Below are positions 1 through 6,658 of a stretch of DNA of 64,000 bases, one piece after another. The notes below the pieces were generated by a model. The model searched no databases. It was not told the origin of the DNA and saw nothing but the letters and a program-made list of their open reading frames with translations. The first letter of the stretch is position 1, and the number at the start of each line of letters is the position of its first letter. The position numbers were made by a program, and so were the translations under genes. Origin of the DNA: Pelosinus fermentans JBW45 (GTDB taxonomy: Bacteria > Bacillota > Negativicutes > DSM-13327); the NCBI RefSeq assembly GCF_000271665.2, contig NZ_CP010978.1:5316817-5380816 (forward strand), read 5' to 3'.

Positions 1-199
1 ATTATAGTGACCGCTTACCTATTAGCGAAATTGAGTATAAAGCCATGCGCTGGGCAGCAGATACCTGGTGCCAGAAAACGATCTCCTAGACATAATCGGC
101 AACGGTTTGTACGAGCCTTGGGAACTAGCAGAGTACTTTACTATTACTGAAGAGTTTACCACTTTTAGAATGCGACTTTTCGGAGCCAATAAAATATGA
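1..199 (+). pseudogene. ImmA/IrrE-type metallopeptidase remnant (frameshifted, partial)
   Basis: Two adjoining plus-strand frames together read like the C-terminal part of an ImmA/IrrE-family protein. The first frame gives ISEIEYKAMRWAADT and then stops at about position 90. Shifting one base near position 68 restores VPENDLLDIIGNGLYEPWEL, followed by ELAEYFTITEEF up to a TGA at 197-199. The pattern of an acidic helix, AA.TLVP and a C-terminal ELA.YF.I.EE helix is typical of such proteins in phages and integrative elements, where they cleave a CI-like repressor. The gene enters from outside the window and the zinc-binding HExxH region is not visible. The single-base frameshift makes it a likely pseudogene. 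The family call is by residual pattern only. Confidence 0.55.
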
Positions 200-271
200 G
201 GACGCAGCAAAAGACACAGCACTATCCCACTACGAGTAGGGACATCTGTGTTTATTTTGTAGTTTTCATCT

Positions 272-285
272 CGAACATAGGTTCT
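272..285. promoter_or_regulatory. LexA-like dyad upstream of the RhuM gene
   Basis: The sequence CGAACATAGGTTCT contains GAAC-N4-GTTC, the core of the Firmicute LexA (SOS) box, about 60 bases before the RhuM-family start codon. One position of the usual consensus is not matched. Control of an element-borne gene by LexA is plausible but only inferred. Confidence 0.3.
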
Positions 286-343
286 TTAATGACTTATCGT
301 ATGCTAAAAATATACAAGATAAGTATCAAGGAGGAAGTTTATA

Positions 344-1411
344 ATGTTTTTCTTTTTTCCAGATGATCAAAGTACGGGTAGCATTACAGATCCCGTCCCA
401 AATGAATTAAATGATATTATCTTATATCAAGGTTCTGATGGTAATGTGAAAGTAGAAATACTTTTTGAAGATGAAACTTTTTGGTTAAATCAAAAAAGAT
501 TATCGGAGTTATTTGGTAAGGATATTCGTACTATTAGTGAGCATCTTAATAACATTTATTCCGAAGGCGAATTGACCAAGGAAGCAACTATCCGGAAATT
601 CCGGATAGTTCAAAAAGAAGGTCATCGAGACGTTACACGTGAAGTCGATTTTTATAATCTTGATGCTGTTATTGCTGTTGGTTATCGAGTAAATAGCCGA
701 GAAGCTACTCAATTTCGTATTTGGGCAACACAAGTATTAAAAGAATTTATCATCAAAGGATTCGTCTTGGATGACGAACGATTAAAGCAAGGTAAGAAAT
801 TTGGCAAGGACTACTTCGATGAACTCTTAGAGCGCATCCGCGAGATCCGCGCTTCTGAAAGACGATTCTACGAAAAGATTACTGATATCTATGCGCAATG
901 CAGTATTGATTATGTTTCTAACTCAGAGATAACAATTCGATTTTATCAAACGGTGCAAAATAAACTCCATTGGGCAATCACAGGAAAGACCGCTCCAGAA
1001 ATCATTGCAGATCGAGCAGATTCAAATAAAGAACATATGGGATTACAAACATGGAAGAATGCCCCGGATGGGAAAATTCTACAATCAGATACCTTAGTTG
1101 CTAAAAATTATCTACAGCAACCAGAAATTAAAGAGTTAGAACGGATTGTCAGTATGTATCTTGATTATGCAGAAAATCAAGCAGCAAGACAAATCCCTAT
1201 GAAGATGCAAGACTGGATACAAAAACTAGATGCTTTTTTACAGTTTAATGAATACGAAGTCTTACAAAATGCCGGAAAAATAACGCGTCAATTAGCTGAT
1301 GAATCCGCAAAAATGGAGTATCAGAAATTTCGAGTCATCCAAGATCGCTCCTATTTGTCAGACTTTGATAAAGAAGTAAAAAAAATAACGCAAAAAAATA
1401 AAAAGAAATGA
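344..1411 (+). CDS. RhuM-family DNA-binding protein
   Basis: A 355-residue protein of the RhuM family (named after a Salmonella pathogenicity-island protein), common as cargo in mobile elements. The family-typical start of the conserved part, ILYQGSDG, lies at about residue 27. It is followed by a winged-helix-like region with FWLNQKRLSELFGKDIRTIS, and then YNLDAVIAVGYRVNS and QFRIWATQVLKEFI. The C-terminal half is helical and charged. A strong AAGGAGGA ribosome site sits just before the ATG. The first 20-odd residues (rich in Phe, then acidic) are longer than usual. The biochemical role of the family is unsettled; it is usually linked to regulation or defence. It lies between a broken ImmA-like gene and a broken integrase, so it is surviving cargo of a decaying element. 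Confidence 0.85.
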   Translation: MFFFFPDDQSTGSITDPVPNELNDIILYQGSDGNVKVEILFEDETFWLNQKRLSELFGKDIRTISEHLNNIYSEGELTKEATIRKFRIVQKEGHRDVTREVDFYNLDAVIAVGYRVNSREATQFRIWATQVLKEFIIKGFVLDDERLKQGKKFGKDYFDELLERIREIRASERRFYEKITDIYAQCSIDYVSNSEITIRFYQTVQNKLHWAITGKTAPEIIADRADSNKEHMGLQTWKNAPDGKILQSDTLVAKNYLQQPEIKELERIVSMYLDYAENQAARQIPMKMQDWIQKLDAFLQFNEYEVLQNAGKITRQLADESAKMEYQKFRVIQDRSYLSDFDKEVKKITQKNKKK

Positions 1412-1447
1412 TCCATCTGCTTGATAGTCTGAAAGGAGTGAAGCCGT

Positions 1448-2309
1448 TTGGCTACCAAGAAAAACAGATAAGCCCAAACGCCACAATAACCAGGGCAGCA
1501 TTTACTATGATGAAGCCACAAAAAAATATAGAGCTGCCATTACTACGGAAGATGGCAAGCGTACCAGTAAACGTTTTGAAACGGAACCTGAGGCAGAAGA
1601 TTGGGTAGCTTTAAAACGTGCTGAGATGGGATTAGGCACCTTCATTGCGCCATCAGAAGTTAAGCTAGGATCATCTATGGCAGAATGGTTAGAAACACAC
1701 ATCGTATATATGGCTGTCGTTAATGGCGTTCGAATGAGTGAACTTTTCGGGCTGCGTTGGATGGACGTGCAAGGTAATACTATTTCCATTCGTCAAGGTT
1801 TGCATATGACAGAAGCGTGTGAATTTATTTTCGAAGGGCCGAAGAGTGTCGCAGGTAAAAGAAAAATATCTTTACCTCCTGAATATATCCCTATATTAAC
1901 CGAACACAAGACAAGAGCCGAGAAAAAGAACCCCGATGCCTTTATCGCTGAATCTCTTGTCTTTACCTCTTTAGAAGGAACACCTGTAAATCCTCAAAAC
2001 TGGCAACGCTTCTGGCGCAAATTATTACACCAGGCAGGTGTAGACCATAAGAAATTCCATGCCCTGCGTCATACCCATGCTACTAAATTATTAGCGGCCA
2101 GAATGCCACTCATGGACGTAAGCCGTAGACTTGGACACTCCAAGCCATCACACACCTTAGATTTATATGGACATGCTATGCCAGGGCAAGATGATGTAAT
2201 CGCAAATTCAATCGGACATATCTATAATCTGGCAGATAAAAAGAAAAAACCCGCCCTTAGATTAGGCAGAAAATTAAAGAGAAAAATAACAAAAGACGGA
2301 CTTCCATAA
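1448..2309 (+). pseudogene. tyrosine recombinase (integrase), frameshifted and internally deleted
   Basis: This is the remains of a phage/ICE-type tyrosine integrase. A GGAG site precedes a TTG at 1448 reading LATKKN. Removing one A from the run at 1460-1464 would join this to the arm-binding domain (KPKRHNNQGSIYYDEATKKY), which runs in frame into the segment from 1626. Right after MAEWLET (about 1700) the protein jumps to VVNGVRMSELFGLRW, so the roughly 130-residue core-binding domain is missing. The catalytic domain itself is complete: R in GVRMSEL, K in KSVAGKRK, HALRHTHAT, LGHSKPSHT and the nucleophilic Tyr in LDLYGHA. The gene ends beside a tRNA-Gly whose 3' end faces it, the usual arrangement of an integrated element. 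The protein is almost certainly inactive. Confidence 0.85.
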
Positions 2310-2340
2310 TAGGAAATCCGTCTTATTTTAAACTGATTTT
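2293..2340 (+). terminator. Rho-independent terminator after the integrase remnant
   Basis: AAGACGGA (2293-2300) pairs with TCCGTCTT (2327-2334), with an inner TCC/GGA extension, followed by TATTTTA. It overlaps the last codons of the integrase remnant. Confidence 0.75.
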
Positions 2341-2405
2341 AGCCTCGTTGCACCATGTTGACCACTGTACAGGATTGCACCACACGCTAAAACCCGCTAA
2401 TTTAC

Positions 2406-2480
2406 TGGAGCGGGTGAAGGGATTCGAACCCTCGACCCACGGCTTGGGAAGCCGGTACTCTACCACTGAGCTACACCCGC
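2406..2480 (-). tRNA. tRNA-Gly (anticodon CCC)
   Basis: A 75-nt cloverleaf with encoded CCA. The acceptor arm is GCGGGTG/CACCCGC, the anticodon loop TTCCCAA, the T-loop TTCGAAT. On the minus strand the 3' acceptor bases can pair with CCCGCT at 2396-2401, followed by TTTTAG, giving a compact terminator. The 3' end faces the integrase remnant, so this gene is the likely attachment site of the decayed element. Confidence 0.95.
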
Positions 2481-2558
2481 ACACTATATAAAAAGATTGA
2501 GGTACTGATAGAGCCTTCTTTTGCTCTGCTATGACTGCTTAGTATCCCAACGCTAATC

Positions 2559-2587
2559 ATTATACCATATGCGTATAATAATAGCAA
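2559..2587 (-). promoter_or_regulatory. sigma-A-type promoter for tRNA-Gly
   Basis: On the minus strand TTGCTA and a perfect TATAAT are separated by 17 bases, with a start expected about 70 bases before the tRNA. Confidence 0.6.
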
Positions 2588-2643
2588 TGAGTGGCGATAA
2601 ATTCCTATTTACATCACATGAAGTGCGTTTCTATTGATTTAGG

Positions 2644-3250
2644 CTAAACCTTAAACTTAACAATTTCCAATTGCAGTTTTTCAGCTAATTGTGATAATGC
2701 GTCACTGGCAATAGCAATTTCTTCAATGGATGCGGTTCGTTCTTCTGTGGAGGCTGATACCGTCTGCGTCTTGCTCGCAGTTTTATCGCTAACCCCGTCC
2801 AGTACTTCCATGGATGATGCCACCTGCTTTGCTCCTTCTGCTATATCGTGAATTGCAGCGACGGCTCTTTGAATCTCATCAGTTACGTGGTTTACTAATG
2901 TAGCAAATTCACCAAAAGTATCTCCTGTTGCATTCATATTTTCCGTTACCGCCAATGTACCTTCATCCATCGCATGTACCGCTTTTTCAACCATCACTGC
3001 CGTAGCGCATTTTACTGATCACTTCTTTTGCTCTTTCTTGCGCTTCTTGATCTGCCATCACACCGGACTTAGAAAGGGTGTAATAATATTCTACGGTGGA
3101 ATGTGCTATTTCTACATTATTTTTTATTTGAATGTCCTTTTGCAAATAAATGTTTTCTTTTGTTTTAGGAATGATATAAAAGCAACTTATGAGAACAAAT
3201 AATATTGTGGGTATTACACTTAATAACATTAATTTTTTGTTTAATTTCAT
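2644..3250 (-). pseudogene. methyl-accepting chemotaxis protein, large internal deletion
   Basis: The N-terminal frame (3250 down to about 2990) encodes MKLNKKLMLLSVIPTILFV, a first membrane helix and the start of a periplasmic Cache-type sensor that ends ISKMRYGSDG then stop. A second frame takes over at once (VMVEKAVHAMDEGT) and encodes only the last part of a chemoreceptor signalling domain, ending ELQLEIVKFKV. Missing are the rest of the sensor, the second membrane helix, the HAMP domain and the signalling tip. Roughly 350-450 residues are gone and the two parts are out of frame. The word GGCAGTGATGG at the join could belong to either side, suggesting deletion between short repeats. The start overlaps the stop of the diguanylate cyclase gene by ATGA, so the pair was an operon. 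Confidence 0.9.
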
Positions 3251-4311
3251 ACTATGATTCCTCTCCCATTGACTTCAAAAATGTCTAGTTCATCAATCCT
3301 CGAAGTAACTTTATTTTTTCCGGTTATTTTACTTTGGTACATGGCACGATCCGCCTGCTGTAAGAGTTCAAAGACGGTATCACCATCTTCTGGAAAACAA
3401 GATATGCCAGCACTAAAGGTAATATGATTTTCGCTGTTGCCTCTTCCTATAAAGGTACTTTTCTCAACGCTTTTTCGTACTTTATTAGCAAATGCTACGG
3501 CCTTTTTTTTATTAGTATGTGGGGCTAGTATTACAAATTCTTCTCCGCCAAACCGTCCTATGGAATCTGATTTTCTACAACTTTTCTTTAAGATTTTTGC
3601 AAAGTCACACAAAAGCTTATCACCTAGAAGATGCCCATGAGTATCATTAAACATTTTAAAATTATCGATATCAATAAAAATTACACTCATCGCGCTAGAA
3701 TATCTTTTTGACAATAATAATGTTTTCTCGAGTACTGAGTTTAAAGCATTCTTATTATAAATTTGTGTTAGATAATCATACATCGCCTGTTGCTGTAGTG
3801 AATTAACTAATTTTACAATCTTTATGGCTTCACTAGCTTGTAAACCAAACATATTCAAGAGAAATACTTCTTGTTCTGTAAAGGGCTCTACCTTTTTTCT
3901 CATGACAGTGATAGCTCCCGTGCTGCTTTCCTTCCCCTTTAATGGTACACATACTATAGATCGTATCCCTTCCTTATTAGCAAGTCCGCTAGTATTCCAT
4001 TCTATCGCTTGAGATATATCGCTATGTATATAAGGCTTACTTTCCGATACGACACAGCCAATTACCCCCTCCTCAAGACGAATCGGGGGTTCATTGATAT
4101 AGCTTTTTGAAAGTCCATAACTTTTTACAATTGTAAGGTGTCCGCTTACAAGATTAAAATCTCTAATTACAACTGCGTCAGCTCTTGTAATAGTAAGAGC
4201 TGTTTTGGCAATATAATCCCATATATCATCCACTCCATCGTAGCTCGATAGGCGTTGTGAAATGAAAAATATTTTTTCCAGAATCTCCTCACTAGGTAAG
4301 GTACAAAGCAT
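3247..4311 (-). CDS. GAF-GGDEF diguanylate cyclase
   Basis: A 354-residue soluble protein predicted to make cyclic di-GMP from two GTP. Residues about 20-170 form a GAF sensor domain (SIVCVPLKGKE, FTEQEVFLLNMFG). A short linker leads to a GGDEF domain from about 180: DYLTQIYNKNAL, FIDIDNFKMFNDTHGH, and the active-site motif GGEEF in IGRFGGEEFVILAP, all residues needed for catalysis. There are no membrane helices. AGGGGTG precedes the ATG by 8 bases. Upstream on the same transcript are a 49-residue ORF and a c-di-GMP-I riboswitch with a terminator, so expression should respond to the enzyme's own product. Downstream is a broken chemoreceptor gene with overlapping start/stop. Confidence 0.92.
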   Translation of the reverse strand: MLCTLPSEEILEKIFFISQRLSSYDGVDDIWDYIAKTALTITRADAVVIRDFNLVSGHLTIVKSYGLSKSYINEPPIRLEEGVIGCVVSESKPYIHSDISQAIEWNTSGLANKEGIRSIVCVPLKGKESSTGAITVMRKKVEPFTEQEVFLLNMFGLQASEAIKIVKLVNSLQQQAMYDYLTQIYNKNALNSVLEKTLLLSKRYSSAMSVIFIDIDNFKMFNDTHGHLLGDKLLCDFAKILKKSCRKSDSIGRFGGEEFVILAPHTNKKKAVAFANKVRKSVEKSTFIGRGNSENHITFSAGISCFPEDGDTVFELLQQADRAMYQSKITGKNKVTSRIDELDIFEVNGRGIIV

Positions 4312-4405
4312 CTCTTACACCCCTAAATCCCTATACTTCTTTGCTATTGACCAGCCCGGCGAATGGGTAGGCTACGATGCGAAGAAAGTGAAAATCCCCA
4401 TAGCA
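4312..4405 (-). other. structured spacer between the tiny ORF and the diguanylate cyclase gene
   Basis: This 94-base spacer lies inside the riboswitch-controlled transcript. On the minus strand GATGCAAAGAAA (in the end of the tiny ORF) can pair with TTTCTTCGCATC as a 12-bp stem with one G-T pair. GCTATG/CGTAGC and AGCC/GGCT are competing or additional stems. Several frames stay open through it, which is unusual for an untranslated spacer. It matches no RNA family I can name. Confidence 0.35.
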
Positions 4406-4555
4406 TCAAGTTTTCTTTGCATCTGGAATATCATTAATAACTAGCTGTTCTTTATTAATTGCTTTAATATCTTGGAGAATCTCAAAAATATCACAAATTA
4501 GTTCATCTAATTCCTTTCCAATATCACCAATTTCCAAATTCTCCTCTTCTTTCAT
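4406..4555 (-). CDS. 49-residue acidic protein of unknown function under a c-di-GMP riboswitch
   Basis: An ATG preceded by GAGGGGG about 6 bases upstream opens a 49-codon frame (MKEEENLEIGDIGKELDELI, then a helical ILQDIKAINKEQLV, ending IPDAKKT). The protein is acidic and mostly amphipathic helix, with no signal peptide or membrane segment. It is the first gene after the c-di-GMP-I riboswitch and its terminator and precedes the GAF-GGDEF gene by about 95 bases. It may be a small partner or modulator of the cyclase, a leader peptide that affects its translation, or the rest of a shortened gene. I do not recognise it. Confidence 0.5.
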   Translation of the reverse strand: MKEEENLEIGDIGKELDELICDIFEILQDIKAINKEQLVINDIPDAKKT

Positions 4556-4573
4556 AAAAAATCCCCCTCAATA

Positions 4574-4617
4574 TAAAAAAACCGACAGGTACATCAAATA
4601 AACATGATGCAACCTGG
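4574..4617 (-). terminator. riboswitch expression-platform terminator
   Basis: On the minus strand CAGGT and CATCA pair with TGATG and ACCTG across a small internal loop, followed by CGGTTTTTTTA. The 5' arm reuses the CCAGGT at the 3' end of the c-di-GMP aptamer. Aptamer closure and the terminator are therefore mutually exclusive, which predicts that ligand turns expression on. Confidence 0.75.
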
Positions 4618-4690
4618 CAGTCATAGAACAATTGTATCGTTAGACCCAAGGCTTTGCGTCCCTGCCTTTCGGCAGGTTTGCTTATAATTC
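4609..4690 (-). promoter_or_regulatory. c-di-GMP-I (GEMM-I) riboswitch
   Basis: The minus strand carries the GEMM-I signature in order: GCAAACCTGCC, a CGAAAGG tetraloop stem, GGGACGCAAAGCC, GGGTCTAA, and the closing GCCAGGTTGC. The tetraloop (GAAA) and its receptor region, and the conserved ligand-binding stretch around GGGACGCAAAGCC, are all intact. It stands about 55 bases before the tiny ORF and about 300 bases before the GAF-GGDEF gene, so a c-di-GMP sensor governs a c-di-GMP synthase. Confidence 0.95.
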
Positions 4691-4843
4691 TAATGTATAG
4701 CTGTTCATGTCATTTTGCGATGTATGCTAGTTTTCTGATGGAAATATTTGACGAAAATTAGAATTACACTACTATTGGCTACTCTATAAGTATAGTCTAG
4801 TAGTAAGGGATATTCTATTATCTCCATAAGCTAAATTTCCAAT

Positions 4844-4877
4844 AAAAAAATATCTTATCATTATCCCTATAAGATAT
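4844..4877 (-). terminator. terminator of the PAS-PucR regulator gene
   Basis: ATATCTTAT pairs with ATAAGATAT on the minus strand and is followed by a run of seven T, 12 bases after the stop codon. Confidence 0.8.
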
Positions 4878-4888
4878 TAGTTATGGAC

Positions 4889-6469
4889 TTAATTTGCTTT
4901 AATAACTTGATTTACAAGGCGCAATTTCAGAGCTACTCCAAGGGCGAGTCTTGTCTCAAAAGAATCAAGGGATACTCCTAATATTTTTTCAATACGCTGC
5001 TTGCGAAAAACAACTGTTTTGGGGTGCAGAAACATTTTTTCCGCAGTCTTTTTTAAATTGGAGTGCTGCAATATCTCCTCTAAGGTGGTTACAAGGTTGG
5101 TTCCCTTTTCTTCGTCATAACGAATAAGAGTACCAATTTGCTCTTTAACAAATTCCTTTGCACCTTCATTACCAATATTTTTAACTAAAAGCTGTAAAAT
5201 TCCTAAGTCTTTATAATGAAAAATACCATCTTCCTTGCCTTGACATTGTGCCGCCACGGTAGCACTCCATCCTTGCCAGTAAGTCTTCCTAACACTATTT
5301 AAGCCTGTTTGTACATTACTAATTCCAAGCACGAGTTTTAGTTGAGAATCATATTGATAAATCTTCTCTAGTAACGCATGAGCAAACATCATACTGCTTT
5401 CCACTGTTGCGTATTCGACGTTCCCCCCTTGATATAAAACGCCTATATCATTTCTACAATTCCATACAATGCAGCCTTTCTCATTCCCCAACACTTCAAT
5501 AATATTATTCTGTTCTTTTTCCCTGCCAATAAAGTCCTTGCAAACTAATAAACAACAAATTAGGGGACGAGAAAAATCCAACCCTAATGTATGCATATAA
5601 TCTTTTATTCTTTCATCTACGCTGGTAGTTCCCATTACGATATCATTTAAAAAATCACTTCTGCGTCTAAGTTCATAGGCTAAGTGAAGCATTTTCTCGG
5701 TTTTTCGTTGAACTGTAATATCATGTAAGGTACCCAAGGTACCGGAGATATTCCCATATTGATCCTTTGTAAGTCGAGCATATACCTCGATCCAGCGAAA
5801 TTCACCATTTTTAGTAGAATAACGAATTTCATACCGACTATATGACCGTTTCTCTTCGATTATGGATTGGAACTGTTTATAATGAAATTCCTGATCATCT
5901 GCATACACATAATTCAAAAAAAATTTTCCGATACTTTCCTCTATCGTAAAACCTGTAATCCTTGTCCATATAGGACTTAAGTAAGTCCAACATCCTGCTT
6001 TATTTGTTTGAAATATGACACCTTTTACATTATCAATAATTGCTTTATGCTTCTTCTCTAAATACAGCAGCTTACTTTCTAGGTTATCAATATATTTTAC
6101 TAATTCTGTATTGCTCAATTTATATTGTTTTCCTGCCTCTTTATCAAAGGGCTTTTCTTTTAATTGATTTCCTTTTTCAAGAATAGAAGCATCCTGAGAG
6201 ATTATCGTTTGATAAAAATAGGGGAATAGTACACTCTTTCCGATACCTAACTCACGTATGATTTTTTCATAGTTATGATGTAAAATAGCCGCTTCACGTT
6301 TGAATTCTTCAGTAAGAACCTTTTTTACATTTCCCAAAGATATGTCCCTCCCCGTTGTGATACTATGTTCTCTTGAATTAGCAACCATTCCTGTCTCGAC
6401 CAGCCCTACAAGTATTTTAACTGTATCTAGCCAATCTCCCTTTCTTATCGTAAGGTAAGAATCAGCCAT
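4889..6469 (-). CDS. PAS-domain transcriptional regulator, PucR/CdaR type
   Basis: A 526-residue regulator. Residues about 1-130 are helical and charged with no family I can name. A PAS domain follows at about 140-265 (VKGVIFQTNKAGCWTYLSP, TGFTIEESIGK, a PAC-like GTLGTLHDITVQRK). A CdaR/PucR-type middle region (DFSRPLICCLLVCKDF, LKLVLGISNVQTGL) precedes the C-terminal PucR helix-turn-helix at about 460-520 (TLEEILQHSNLKKTAEKMF, HPKTVVFRKQRIEKILG). Such proteins usually activate catabolic or stress genes after sensing a ligand. No target is obvious nearby; the neighbours on both sides are chemoreceptor and c-di-GMP genes. No good ribosome site precedes the first ATG, so the start may be downstream. 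Confidence 0.85.
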   Translation of the reverse strand: MADSYLTIRKGDWLDTVKILVGLVETGMVANSREHSITTGRDISLGNVKKVLTEEFKREAAILHHNYEKIIRELGIGKSVLFPYFYQTIISQDASILEKGNQLKEKPFDKEAGKQYKLSNTELVKYIDNLESKLLYLEKKHKAIIDNVKGVIFQTNKAGCWTYLSPIWTRITGFTIEESIGKFFLNYVYADDQEFHYKQFQSIIEEKRSYSRYEIRYSTKNGEFRWIEVYARLTKDQYGNISGTLGTLHDITVQRKTEKMLHLAYELRRRSDFLNDIVMGTTSVDERIKDYMHTLGLDFSRPLICCLLVCKDFIGREKEQNNIIEVLGNEKGCIVWNCRNDIGVLYQGGNVEYATVESSMMFAHALLEKIYQYDSQLKLVLGISNVQTGLNSVRKTYWQGWSATVAAQCQGKEDGIFHYKDLGILQLLVKNIGNEGAKEFVKEQIGTLIRYDEEKGTNLVTTLEEILQHSNLKKTAEKMFLHPKTVVFRKQRIEKILGVSLDSFETRLALGVALKLRLVNQVIKAN

Positions 6470-6604
6470 CCTCAGATGCAGTATTCTACATCATTATGGG
6501 TTAAATTACAAAATATCTCATATTTATAATAGTATACTATCCTGCCTTACTTTTCTATAGTTCCCTTATTAAGGTTTCTCTCTCTTTGTTAATTTAGAGC
6601 TCGC

Positions 6605-6635
6605 AAAAAAACTCTGCCCCCTATAGGCAGAGTTT
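6605..6635 (-). terminator. terminator of the chemoreceptor gene
   Basis: AAACTCTGCC pairs with GGCAGAGTTT and is followed on the minus strand by seven T, 24 bases after the stop. Confidence 0.9.
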
Positions 6636-6658
6636 CTTATAGTAGTACCTGAATTTTG

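Noticed and set aside
1408..1608. 66-codon frame between the RhuM and integrase genes
   Set aside because: It is an out-of-frame reading of the integrase arm-binding region caused by the frameshift.
4262..4444. 60-codon plus-strand frame opposite the cyclase start
   Set aside because: No ribosome site; runs antisense to the GGDEF gene and the structured spacer.
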